From assembly GCF_039710355.1 (NCBI RefSeq), contig NZ_JBDKWZ010000001.1, forward strand, positions 248,001-312,000: a stretch of 64,000 bases of DNA. The letters are read 5' to 3'. The position numbers and the translations under genes were made by a program. The notes under the pieces were generated by a model. The model was not told the origin of the DNA and did no database searches. It saw nothing but the letters and a program-made list of their open reading frames with translations. The DNA comes from Rapidithrix thailandica. GTDB lineage: Bacteria; Bacteroidota; Bacteroidia; Cytophagales; Flammeovirgaceae. Positions 12,908 through 21,970 of this stretch are shown here, in pieces (the first letter of the stretch is position 1; the number at the start of each line of letters is the position of its first letter).

Positions 12908-15562
12908 TTATAGCCAGGCTTCGGCAGTATTTCCACTGCTTGTTTCCGTGTCATTTTTCATCGTATACTGATACTCTTCCGCATAGTGGGCCAGTTTTTT
13001 CATCTTCTCTTCCATTTCCGAGGCATCGCTGCCTTCATGTTGAAAAATGAGCATACAATATTGGTAACAAGTATAGGCATCCAGGTAATTGCCTTCCGCT
13101 TCGGAGATGTTTGCTAACAATTTGTATTGTTCCAAATAGTCACCAAAGCCCATAGAAAGGATCAGGTACTTTTTGGCTTCTTCGTATTGATTGAGGCCTA
13201 AGTAACATTTTGCCTGATGGGTATACAACCTCCAGGCATCCCTTTTATATTGCTCATCATCTTTCAGTTTATGAATTTTGGTATATTCTACCAAGGCTTT
13301 TTCATATTGTTGCAATCCAAGATAGGCTTCGCCCAGGCGGTTCATTGCCCAATAGTCTTCCGTGCGAAATTCATAGCTCTTAAAGATGTATTTAATGACG
13401 CCTTGATGATCATGCATTTTGAAACAGGTAAAAGCTGCATTTTGATAATGAAATCCAGGGTCTTCTCCTGATTCTGCCGCTGACACATAGCCTTTCAAGG
13501 CCTCTTGGTACCTGTTCAATTGCATCAAGCAATTTGCTTTACTGGCATGGGCAATGCCAAAGTCTTGTTGAAATTCCAAAGCCTTGTCAAAATAAGGCAG
13601 GGCTTCTTCGTATTTCTTGTCATTTTTATAGATTTCCCCCAACAGGCGGTAATCGGATGCCTCCGCATAGGAAGAGGCGATTACCTCTTGCATGATGTTG
13701 GCTGCCTTTTCGTATTTTTGTTCTGCGTAATACAGCCAGCCTAATTGACTCATCCCATTGATATAGTCGGAGCTTCCAAACTCATAGTTTTTGATAAATT
13801 CTTGGAGGTCTTCCGAGGCTTCATAATAGTGTTCTAATACACGGTAGACCACGCCCCGGTTTCGCCAAGTATAAGGGTCATTACTGCCATAAGCGATACT
13901 GCGGTTATAAGCTTCCAAGGCTTTCTCATACTCTTGGGCATCTTGCCACACCATGCCTTCCAGGTGTGCGATATTGGAACTTTGGTTGTAATAATTCCCC
14001 AGCTCCTCGATGGCCTCAATAGCTTTGTCCGTATCTTTTTGATAGTAATACACCCATGCTTCCTGAAAGAGTACCATGGCATGGCTTACTTTTAATTTTC
14101 GGGCATGGGCAAAGTCTTCCAACGACCTGTCAAATTCATTCAGGTCCATGTACACCCTGGCTCTTTCGTAAAGTACCGTACCCAACGTTTCGTCACAGGC
14201 ATGTGCAAGGTCGAGTTGTCCCAGCGCTTTTGGGTTGTTTCCCAGGCGCATATAGGCGAGGCCCAAACGCAAATAGTATTGCGCCTTGGTGGTGGAAGGT
14301 TGGTTGAAGGAGTCTTCCAGTGAGTCCAGGAGGTTGTCAAAGTGCAAACCTCCGTTACTTTCCGGTCCTTCCAGCAAAGGTTCGGCCGCTTCCAATACAG
14401 TGACTTCCTCAGTATAGGCTCTGTTTTGATGGAGCAATTCTGCTAAGTCAAAATATTCTTCTAAGCCAGCTTCTTTGCTTTCTACCAGTTGCTGATACAC
14501 TTCAATCGCCTCGTTGTTCCGGTTGCAAAGCTTTAATGCTTTGGCTTTCATTGTTTGTAAGGCAGCATCTAAGGGGGCTCCATGTTGTTCAAAAGGCTCT
14601 AAAAAAGAAAGACATTTCTCTCCGTTTTCCATATTGATATAACATTGGGCCACTTCATGCATTTGCACGGGTTTTCCTTGTTGTGCGGCAGCCAGTAAGA
14701 ACTCCGCATATTTTTGATTGGCATCAAAATAATAGATACGGGCATGCAAGTCGAAATCATAGCTCGTATAGAGCTTTTTCAAGAAAGAAATTCCTTGGGG
14801 ATAATTGCCTAAATGTATCTGGCAAAGGGCCACTCCTCGCAGGGCATCGACCCGTTCGGCATCCGTTTGAAGAATGGTAGAGTAATCTGCCAAGGCTTTT
14901 TCATAACGGGCCATTTCCATCAATGCATCGGCCCGGTCCAGGTAATCATACTGATTGGCCTCTTCACTTTCGATGACAGTGTGAAGAAGTAGTACTACTT
15001 CTTCAAATTGACCAAGTGCCAGATGGTATTTTGCCTTTAGTCGGTTGAATGCCGTCCGGTTACAACAGCATTGTTCTGCTTCTTGTAAGTGTTGGGCCAT
15101 TCGTTCAAATTGACCGTTTTGCAAGGCCTCCCGGGCAAAAATCATTTGTGCCTCAAAAGCATATTTATCCGCTTGCTCTTGCTCTTCCATCGCATCATAA
15201 CAGTTGGCAATGGATATGCGGGTAGGGCCATGGGTAGGCCAAGTGTTAGCGCATTGTAGAAAATCTTCCAAGGCCTCTTCCACCTGTCCTTCTTTAAACA
15301 AGGCCATTCCCCGGTAATAAAGGGCGTGGATGAATTCCGGAGCAATGTCCAAGGCCTGATTGAAATTCTCTATGGCAGCCGGCCAATTTTCCATAGCGGA
15401 ATATACATATCCCCGGAGATAGTATGCGTTTGGATTATCCGCATCCAATACAATGCAGGCGTTGGCCTCAATCAAGGCATTTTCCAAATCCTTTTGCTCA
15501 ACGAGGTCCCAAGCGTTTTGGTAATGTATATCGAATTGGTTGTTTGATGCTTCTTGGCTCAT
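12908..15562 (-). CDS. large TPR-repeat protein
   Basis: 884 residues from MSQEASNNQF; an ATG eight codons further upstream is the alternative. Almost the whole chain consists of tetratricopeptide repeats of about 34 residues (for example AYYLRGYVYSAMENWPAAIE, YYRGMALFKEGQVEEALEDF, SDYRLLGEIYKNDKKYEEAL). There is no signal peptide and no catalytic domain, so it should be a cytoplasmic scaffold or partner-binding protein. It is the last of four minus-strand genes that follow one another (HhH/zinc ribbon, giant zinc ribbon, DUF1266, TPR), with a 166-base gap before it. It ends in a convergent hairpin shared with the AlkC-like gene. Its partner is unknown. Confidence 0.85.
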   Translation of the reverse strand: MSQEASNNQFDIHYQNAWDLVEQKDLENALIEANACIVLDADNPNAYYLRGYVYSAMENWPAAIENFNQALDIAPEFIHALYYRGMALFKEGQVEEALEDFLQCANTWPTHGPTRISIANCYDAMEEQEQADKYAFEAQMIFAREALQNGQFERMAQHLQEAEQCCCNRTAFNRLKAKYHLALGQFEEVVLLLHTVIESEEANQYDYLDRADALMEMARYEKALADYSTILQTDAERVDALRGVALCQIHLGNYPQGISFLKKLYTSYDFDLHARIYYFDANQKYAEFLLAAAQQGKPVQMHEVAQCYINMENGEKCLSFLEPFEQHGAPLDAALQTMKAKALKLCNRNNEAIEVYQQLVESKEAGLEEYFDLAELLHQNRAYTEEVTVLEAAEPLLEGPESNGGLHFDNLLDSLEDSFNQPSTTKAQYYLRLGLAYMRLGNNPKALGQLDLAHACDETLGTVLYERARVYMDLNEFDRSLEDFAHARKLKVSHAMVLFQEAWVYYYQKDTDKAIEAIEELGNYYNQSSNIAHLEGMVWQDAQEYEKALEAYNRSIAYGSNDPYTWRNRGVVYRVLEHYYEASEDLQEFIKNYEFGSSDYINGMSQLGWLYYAEQKYEKAANIMQEVIASSYAEASDYRLLGEIYKNDKKYEEALPYFDKALEFQQDFGIAHASKANCLMQLNRYQEALKGYVSAAESGEDPGFHYQNAAFTCFKMHDHQGVIKYIFKSYEFRTEDYWAMNRLGEAYLGLQQYEKALVEYTKIHKLKDDEQYKRDAWRLYTHQAKCYLGLNQYEEAKKYLILSMGFGDYLEQYKLLANISEAEGNYLDAYTCYQYCMLIFQHEGSDASEMEEKMKKLAHYAEEYQYTMKNDTETSSGNTAEAWL

Positions 15563-15728
15563 GATGGTAAGCAAGTGTGCTATCACAACCCGGCGAGAGG
15601 CTATGATATATCTTTGATTATGAAAAAATTATTTTAAAGAAATTGGAGTAGGCATTTTTCGAACATACTATTAAAACATATACTTTTATCTTGTAAGCTA
15701 GAAATGCTCGTTTGCCATGACCTTTCAA

Positions 15729-16412
15729 CTAATCATCCTCTAAGGGTACATTCCAGTCAAGGGTGTTGAACGGGCTTTCCGGGTTATTTTTCAGGCGTGT
15801 ATAGGCCGCCATATATTCATCAGTGTTGGAGAGTGTCAGGTTTTTTGACCAAAACTGCCTGCCAATCATATAGTTTACAGCCCAGTCGTTCCAATTGTTA
15901 AAATACTTTTTTGCCTGATGGGCCATGGGTTTCATGCGATTGTAGGCCTCTTCTTCATCGAGATAACCTACCAAAGCAAACCAACGGCAAAGGGAAATAT
16001 ACCGTCCCAGGTCCCAGGCCATAATACCTTTGTAGCGCAATACCTGAGCGTATTGCCGGACGATTTTCCATTGAATGGCAGTATCGGGATTTTGTGCTTC
16101 CCACTTACCCAATTGTAGTTGATACTCTTCATCCGTTAAGCTGGATATATATTGTTGCATTTGCATATAATTCTTGCGGTGTCCTCCGCTTTCCCGTAGC
16201 CAATACAATGTATCCAATGCTTCTTTGGTATTGTGAACATCCCAATAGGAGATCAGGTTTTTCTTCCAAAAGTCGATATTCTCCTGAGTTTTTTCTGTAC
16301 TCCAAAACAGATCGTGCCGGCCATAGTTGGCTTCGGTAAGTATACTGGACAAACTGATACACCAACGTATACTGTCTGTCAACTCTAACCAGCGAAGAGG
16401 TATATGCATCAT
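15729..16412 (-). CDS. DUF1266-domain protein
   Basis: 227 residues. The C-terminal two-thirds carries the DUF1266 pattern: IMAWDLGRYISLCRWFALVG, then YLDEEEAYNRM and an amphipathic helix with AHQAKKYFNNWNDWAVNYM. DUF1266 occurs in many bacteria (for example E. coli YbeR/YbeU), with no established function. There is no signal peptide. The gene starts 56 bases after the 1211-residue zinc-ribbon gene and is followed 166 bases later by the TPR gene, so it is probably part of the same operon-like run. Two adjacent ATGs are possible starts. Confidence 0.75.
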   Translation of the reverse strand: MMHIPLRWLELTDSIRWCISLSSILTEANYGRHDLFWSTEKTQENIDFWKKNLISYWDVHNTKEALDTLYWLRESGGHRKNYMQMQQYISSLTDEEYQLQLGKWEAQNPDTAIQWKIVRQYAQVLRYKGIMAWDLGRYISLCRWFALVGYLDEEEAYNRMKPMAHQAKKYFNNWNDWAVNYMIGRQFWSKNLTLSNTDEYMAAYTRLKNNPESPFNTLDWNVPLEDD

Positions 16413-16468
16413 ATTGAGATCGGTTTTTTGCTAAGAATAAATTTTAAACTGCTTTTCCTGTCTTCCTT

Positions 16469-19400
16469 TTAAATGTTTGCCATCACTTCTGTAATGACTG
16501 CTTTATGTGTATCGGTCAAATTGGGCGTGCTTTGCATCAACATTACAAAGGTACTTTTGTAATGCATGGCGTAGATGGAACCTTTTCCAAAGTGCAGAAA
16601 GGCTTCCCTTGCTTTCGTTCCATACTGAGGGAATATCCCGTCAGGAGCAGTGGCCGGATCCATAATGATATTGCATAAAGCTTGTAAGAGAAGTACCGGT
16701 AAGCCCATGTTTTGAGTAAACTCCTCTTGAAGAGTGTCACTTTTTTCCAGTAAGAAATCCAAGAGTACGGGATTGTCTTTGCGCTCTTTCTTATAATAGG
16801 GCAGATGATCGCAAAACTGCCGGAAGGTAAAATCGTCCGTAGCAAATTTCTCTTGAGCTTCTTCCAAACTCCAGAAAATCTCGCTTTCGTCATAGCCCAG
16901 GAAATAATCACCGGTATCGATACTGTCCTCATCCGTGATATCTGCTGTTTCTTGCTCTTCTTCTTCAGAAATAGTGGCATTACTTTCCTCAATAAAAGTT
17001 TCCAAGTCGCTTTTCAGGAAGAAAGAAATCTCATCATTATCGATTAGCGTTTGCAAATAATTGGCAAAGCTTTGGCGCCATGGACTCTTGCCAAATAACT
17101 GGATGACATGATCCTTCAGAAATTTGAAATAGCTGCCATGATTCGTATATTCCTTTTCCGATTTTTTAAGCTCATTGAAAAGGATATTACCAATCTTGGC
17201 GGTAAGGTCTTCTTGCTCCTGTAAAAGAGTAGCGATCCGTTCACATTGGCTTTCCAGAAAATCAGGAAGCCAACTTACATTTCCCCGGTCGTTGAAAAAA
17301 TAATCTTCCAGATAGGTATAAATCTGGAAAAGCCAGACCTGTGGTTTTTCTTGAATCAAAACCTCTAAAAGTCGGGTCAGAACGTCTCTGGCAATTTCAG
17401 AGTTCAGGTCAAAGGACAAATCAAGCTTCCACAACTCTTGAAATACCCCTTCTTTTTGATGACTGTATATACAAGTAGCCTGTAAGAGTTGCATGATAGG
17501 CTTGATGCGAAACTGCTCTTGTGTTTCGATGCCTGACGTATGTTTTTTAAGGTAAAGGACAATATTACCCGGAAGGATTTGTAAGGAAGGCATGCATTCC
17601 AAGGCTTCAGAGATGTTTGGCAATTCGTCTCTGACCTTTACCGCTTCCTCTACCAAATAATGCAAGATTTGATAGTTGTTCTGATGCGTGAGCAAAGAGC
17701 CAAACACTTCTAATAAGTGTTTCAGGTCACTGAAGATATGGGTGTACAAGCCGTGAAAATCCAAAGTATATACCTGCCCGTCAGTGAACAAATATTGAGG
17801 GTCGGCATCGACAATGTCTTGGAAAATGCTAAAGAATGCCTGTTCTTCTTCCGGACTGTTAGGGTTGACCAAGACGCTGAACAGAAACTGATGAAGGGTA
17901 TAAAAGTGCGTGCCTTCGGCTTGTTTTTGATTTCTGAGCACACTTTGCACATCCGAACGGAAATGAAGATCATGAGCAATTTTATCCCGGTGATCAGTCA
18001 GTGTTTTTACCCATTGTTGAGTCAGAGCCGGGGAAAATTTGCACGTGTGTTGGTAAAGGTTACTCAGGATTTTGACCGTTGTAGGGTTGATCCTGGTAAA
18101 GGCAAGGACCTCTACAAGGGGTTGCTTGCCGGAGCTGTTGCTAAGATTAAAAAGTTCGTGTATCAGATGTTCCTGGTTGTCTACCGGGTAGAAGTCGATC
18201 AATTCCGATGCAAAATAAATACATGCCTCTTTATCCTGACTCAATAAGTCGGCAAAGTATACTTTGTCCAATTCAATAAGCTCCTGGAATACCTTTCGTA
18301 GAGGAACTTTTAATTGCATGGCCTTGACATACGCCTGAAGAAAAGCCTTTAAATTTCCCTGGTAAAAATCTTGAAGAAACCCTTGGCTAAAGCGGTAGTT
18401 TTTAGGCGTGGTACCTGCTTCCAGTTGGTAACAGAGCTCACTGTGATGAAAGTGGTTGTTTAAATACATTCCGATCCACTTTGCATGAAAATGCATTTCT
18501 CCGTAGGAGGCTTGCTCAAGCAAAAACCAAGTCAGATGGTAGGAGGCAATATCTCCTTGTTTTAATACGCCATTGAAGATCCTTTCAAGATATCCTTTGT
18601 CTCTGAAGTCGGCTGCAAAAGCCAGAGCACCCCGTTCCTTCACAATATAGGTGAACAGCCATTTCAAGACTTTTGGTGTGATAGAGTAATGACTTACAGC
18701 CTCGGATAAAGGATACAGGTAGGCCTTATCAAAAGGGTGTTCACAGAGGGCATGCAGGATTTGCTGACTTTCTTCAATTAATTCGTCCGAATTGGAAAGG
18801 ATGTGAATGAGCCATTCGGGTTTATTTTGTTGCAGGGCCACTTTAGAAAGCATTGAAGCAGCCTCTTTTGTCTCAACCCTCGAATGCGTAAGTATTTTAC
18901 TTACTAATATGGAAGAAAGCTCTTTATGTGGTGATTGGTTGAAATCGATACTGGAGGAAGAAAGATACGCTTCAAGGGCAGGCATCCATGCTTCAGGGAT
19001 GACCAAGGCGTATACCGTCTCACAAATTCCCAGGATGATTTGCAAAGGAAGTATCCCCTGTGAGTCTTTCACACGGGTGAGAACGGCAGACCGGTTTTGA
19101 ATCAACTGTTGAATAGCAAATTGTTCTTGCCAATGAGGAAGAGAAGTAGATTCGGTCGTAATAAAATTAACCAGTACCTCATCGTGTTGTAATAAGGTCG
19201 CTGCGGACAATTGTACCTCTGCAATATTACTGCGCAGGGCATCTTCCGCCAATTCTTTTAATCGTTCAAGATTGGTTTGTGTAAACGGATGAGCCGTATC
19301 CCGGTGGAGTCGTAACAAGGCTAAGGCGGCATATTGTTGCACCCTTGGTACATTGAGGAGGGGAGTTAATAAATCCTCAATTTTGGCAACGTGTTGAAAC

Positions 19401-20104
19401 ATCCAGTCGCTCTTCAAATCTACTGTCATGGATTTTGCCGAGCCTAGCAGCAAAGCCGCTTCCTGGGCCAGGAAAGTATTGTTCTGAATGTGTTCAGGTA
19501 AAAAAGTATTCAGGTCAATGTTTCCGATGAACGGTAGCGGTTGGTCTTGTCGGTAAAAGGAAGCCAATACCGCTAAGTCTCTGCAAAAAGTTAGCGAACT
19601 GTGCTCAATTACCTTTGATAGAGCTTCAGGGTTGTTTTCCAACTGTAACATGGGGCCCTGGCTCAGTTCCTCCAACTGGGCTTCGTTCATGGGCAGTTGC
19701 ACCACTAAGTCATTCTCCAAGCGGCTGGAATAATGCTTCAGAACCAAGTACTTTTCGGCTAAACGGACCTCATCCACTCTACGGTAGACTTCCGCCAATT
19801 GTTTGTTGTAGAGGCGTTCGTAATTTTGAAGTTGGGCATCATTGATTTCTCCAAGCTTTTCGGTGAGTTGGAGTTGGTCTACTCCCAGGCTTTTGAGCAT
19901 CCGGGCAGCAGGATACAGCCGGTCGGGTTGCACTTGGTTGCCACAGTGTTTACAAAAATTTCCTTTGGGAGTAAGTTTAGCACACCAGGCACAGCGCACT
20001 TCTTCTCTCACGGAACTTCCACAGTTATTACACAAGTCACCTGCCTTCCACTCTTTGGGCTGTACGCTTTCGCAATGTTGACAATGGATGCTATTTATGG
20101 ACAT
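16469..20104 (-). CDS. 1211-residue double-zinc-ribbon protein with long helical body
   Basis: The N-terminus holds two zinc ribbons with eight cysteines in four CxxC pairs (8/11, 25/28, 38/41, 51/54). The segment GDLCNNCG and the helix after the ribbons (about 65-110) closely match the smaller zinc-ribbon protein encoded just upstream. Residues ~110-1040 are all-helical with frequent hydrophobic pairs, suggesting HEAT/ARM-like or irregular helical repeats. An acidic linker (SEEEEQETADITDEDS) near 1060 precedes a compact C-terminal helical part. No catalytic motif is seen. It is probably a very large cytoplasmic scaffold anchored to a partner through the ribbons. It is the second gene of the four-gene run. 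The function is unknown. Confidence 0.85.
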   Translation of the reverse strand: MSINSIHCQHCESVQPKEWKAGDLCNNCGSSVREEVRCAWCAKLTPKGNFCKHCGNQVQPDRLYPAARMLKSLGVDQLQLTEKLGEINDAQLQNYERLYNKQLAEVYRRVDEVRLAEKYLVLKHYSSRLENDLVVQLPMNEAQLEELSQGPMLQLENNPEALSKVIEHSSLTFCRDLAVLASFYRQDQPLPFIGNIDLNTFLPEHIQNNTFLAQEAALLLGSAKSMTVDLKSDWMFQHVAKIEDLLTPLLNVPRVQQYAALALLRLHRDTAHPFTQTNLERLKELAEDALRSNIAEVQLSAATLLQHDEVLVNFITTESTSLPHWQEQFAIQQLIQNRSAVLTRVKDSQGILPLQIILGICETVYALVIPEAWMPALEAYLSSSSIDFNQSPHKELSSILVSKILTHSRVETKEAASMLSKVALQQNKPEWLIHILSNSDELIEESQQILHALCEHPFDKAYLYPLSEAVSHYSITPKVLKWLFTYIVKERGALAFAADFRDKGYLERIFNGVLKQGDIASYHLTWFLLEQASYGEMHFHAKWIGMYLNNHFHHSELCYQLEAGTTPKNYRFSQGFLQDFYQGNLKAFLQAYVKAMQLKVPLRKVFQELIELDKVYFADLLSQDKEACIYFASELIDFYPVDNQEHLIHELFNLSNSSGKQPLVEVLAFTRINPTTVKILSNLYQHTCKFSPALTQQWVKTLTDHRDKIAHDLHFRSDVQSVLRNQKQAEGTHFYTLHQFLFSVLVNPNSPEEEQAFFSIFQDIVDADPQYLFTDGQVYTLDFHGLYTHIFSDLKHLLEVFGSLLTHQNNYQILHYLVEEAVKVRDELPNISEALECMPSLQILPGNIVLYLKKHTSGIETQEQFRIKPIMQLLQATCIYSHQKEGVFQELWKLDLSFDLNSEIARDVLTRLLEVLIQEKPQVWLFQIYTYLEDYFFNDRGNVSWLPDFLESQCERIATLLQEQEDLTAKIGNILFNELKKSEKEYTNHGSYFKFLKDHVIQLFGKSPWRQSFANYLQTLIDNDEISFFLKSDLETFIEESNATISEEEEQETADITDEDSIDTGDYFLGYDESEIFWSLEEAQEKFATDDFTFRQFCDHLPYYKKERKDNPVLLDFLLEKSDTLQEEFTQNMGLPVLLLQALCNIIMDPATAPDGIFPQYGTKAREAFLHFGKGSIYAMHYKSTFVMLMQSTPNLTDTHKAVITEVMANI

Positions 20105-20262
20105 CGGATATTATAGGTTTTTAGATATTGGGTGGTATTAGAGGCATGTAAAAAATGCATCCTCACTACAAACCGTGTGTTGGACTCATTTCTCACATGC
20201 CTCTGGTGAATGGACTCTCATTCACTGACGTTAAAAGGAACATTGTATACTGTAAGCCAAGG

Positions 20263-20853
20263 TTATGCGTCTCCTCTCATTTTCCGGATACGAGCCCACA
20301 TGTTTTCTTTTTCGCCCGGTGTCATTTCCTTCAATTGTTTGGCAATTATGTTTTTAGCTTCGCCTTCCCGTTTCATCAATACGGCAATTTCCAGGTCACT
20401 GGAAGGAACAAATTCAGCGCCACAAGACCGGCAAAATTTACCCGGGCCACTGGAAGAACACCAGTAACAGGTTAGTACAGGCTCTGCTTGGTTGCCACAA
20501 GAGAGACAGAGGTCTCCGGTTTTATAATCTTTCGGTTGCTTGGTGCCACAGTGTACACATTTGACCACATCCGCACCTTCTACCACTACGGTTTGTGGAG
20601 TGGATGTACTACTCTCCTGGACAGGCGGGGCCGCTTGAGCTGCCGGAGCACCAATGGCCCAAGTCATTACTTTTTGAGCCGTTTCCAGGTCGATATCCGT
20701 AATATCGGCCAAGGTTTGTGCATCTCCTACAATCGTAAAATCGGCTTTGGACTGAATACCTGAAGCAATTAACAATTCCACTTGCTCTTCATTTAAGCCT
20801 TTCGCCTTTAAAATATTTTTTTCTAATAATGAGAATCCTGCATTTTCTTCCAT
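20263..20853 (-). CDS. helix-hairpin-helix plus double-zinc-ribbon protein
   Basis: 196 residues from MEENAGFSL; the frame runs 50 codons further up but that part looks untranslated, and a TACATTTG promoter element lies there. Residues 1-68 look like a NusA-tail/HhH-type helical domain (GLNEEQVELLIASGI, then TLADITDIDLETAQKVMTWA). A Pro/Ala/Ser linker (69-95) leads to a double zinc ribbon with cysteines 99/102, 116/119, 129/132 and 141/144. The remaining helix EIAVLMKREGEAKNII aligns with the same region of the 1211-residue neighbour. The two proteins therefore share a ribbon-plus-helix module, probably for binding the same partner. HhH domains commonly bind DNA or proteins. First gene of the run. 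Confidence 0.85.
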   Translation of the reverse strand: MEENAGFSLLEKNILKAKGLNEEQVELLIASGIQSKADFTIVGDAQTLADITDIDLETAQKVMTWAIGAPAAQAAPPVQESSTSTPQTVVVEGADVVKCVHCGTKQPKDYKTGDLCLSCGNQAEPVLTCYWCSSSGPGKFCRSCGAEFVPSSDLEIAVLMKREGEAKNIIAKQLKEMTPGEKENMWARIRKMRGDA

Positions 20854-20900
20854 AGTCGTATGGGTATTTTGGGAATGATGAAAGCCATTTAATTTATATA

Positions 20901-20908
20901 CAAATGTA
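20901..20908 (-). promoter_or_regulatory. -7 element (TACATTTG) before the zinc-ribbon cluster
   Basis: TACATTTG on the minus strand fits TAnnTTTG, 47 bases before the chosen ATG. No convincing TTG is seen at -33. The remaining ~380 bases between this gene and the divergent lipoprotein hold that gene's promoter and nothing else recognised. Confidence 0.4.
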
Positions 20909-21129
20909 TTTTTTTGAACTAAGAATTCGCTCCCCATAAGAAGCGATTGCCAAAAATCACCGAAATCAGGGATGGTATAATCTTCAACTCCCGTTCTGGC
21001 CAACTCAAGATAAAGTCTTTGTCGATCCCTACGGTTTATTCATACTAATTACAGGTAGTTATTGATTGTGATGCCTATTGTAAAAAAAGAAGTTGAAGGA
21101 GTCATGTCTAAGTAAAGATACACATGAAC

Positions 21130-21159
21130 TTGTAGTAAAAAGGTATTTGCATATTTTTG
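21130..21159 (+). promoter_or_regulatory. promoter of the lipoprotein gene (TTG-N19-TATTTTTG)
   Basis: TTG at 21130-21132 and TATTTTTG at 21152-21159 with a 19-base spacer, an exact Bacteroidota consensus. The leader to the ATG is about 75 bases. Confidence 0.65.
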
Positions 21160-21241
21160 TCGCTTTTTAATAATGTCTAGTGGTAATTCGGTAAATGAAT
21201 AGTGCCACATCACTCAATAGTAAACTTTATAAATGTTGACA

Positions 21242-21844
21242 ATGACAAGACTCTTTACCCTATTGTTAGCGGGATGCATTTTGACATCATGTGCTTCCGG
21301 TTATCACACAATCGCCCCTAATCAAATTAATTACAGTTCAACCACATCAAACAATGAAATAGAATTTTCTTACAAGTATGATGTACTCCATGAAAGGGGG
21401 AATAAAAAGTATGCAAAAAAAGAAAGCAAAAAGGGCATCAAGTTAGTTGCAGTAAAAGTAGTTAACAACTCGGGCAAGCCTTTTATCTTTGGTAAAGACA
21501 TGTATGTCTATAGTGGCAACATGCCGGTTACCCTTTTGGAATCTGCCCATGTTCACCGTGAATTGAAACAGAATGTTCCTATTTACCTGCTTTATTTGTT
21601 GATGACACCAGCCAAGTTAACGACTACCAGCTCGGATGGTTCAAGTTCATCAATCCCTTTCGGTTTGGTACTGGGTCCGGGAATTACCGCTATCAATATG
21701 GGGGTTTCCGGTTCGGCAAATACTAAATTTAAAAGAGAACTAACCGCCAACATTTTAAATGATCGTCAAATCAATCCTGGAGAAACTGTTTATGGTTTTA
21801 TCGGAATTGCAGATAGTGGTTATAATGTATTGACTTTAAAATAA
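21242..21844 (+). CDS. small lipoprotein of unknown function
   Basis: 200 residues from MTRLFTLLLAGC; an ATG three codons upstream is possible. A lipoprotein signal ends in the lipobox LTSC, so the mature protein is anchored to a membrane, probably the outer one. The mature part starts polar, has a short hydrophobic segment near the middle (IYLLYLLMTPAK) and a Gly-rich stretch (LVLGPGITAINMG), and ends in a predicted beta part (NPGETVYGFIGI). Such lipoproteins with a Ser-rich loop before a Gly/hydrophobic stretch are frequent in Bacteroidota, without known role. A bidirectional terminator separates it from the convergent DUF3999 gene. Confidence 0.75.
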   Translation: MTRLFTLLLAGCILTSCASGYHTIAPNQINYSSTTSNNEIEFSYKYDVLHERGNKKYAKKESKKGIKLVAVKVVNNSGKPFIFGKDMYVYSGNMPVTLLESAHVHRELKQNVPIYLLYLLMTPAKLTTTSSDGSSSSIPFGLVLGPGITAINMGVSGSANTKFKRELTANILNDRQINPGETVYGFIGIADSGYNVLTLK

Positions 21845-21920
21845 CGGAGTGGTTTACACTTATAGTTTTTGAAACATTTTTTAGCAAAAAGAAAAAGTTT
21901 AATTCACTTCAACATTAAAA

Positions 21921-21949
21921 AAACCTGCTTGGAATACACAAGCAGGTTT
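21921..21949. terminator. bidirectional terminator between lipoprotein and DUF3999 genes
   Basis: AAACCTGCTT (21921-21930) pairs perfectly with AAGCAGGTTT (21940-21949) around a 9-nt loop, with As before and Ts after the stem, so it can end transcription from both sides. Confidence 0.85.
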
Positions 21950-21970
21950 TTTTAAAAAATCAGAAATATA

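Noticed and set aside
20854..21003. 50-codon N-terminal extension of the HhH/zinc-ribbon protein
   Set aside because: It contains the likely promoter and lacks domain-like sequence; the downstream ATG fits better.
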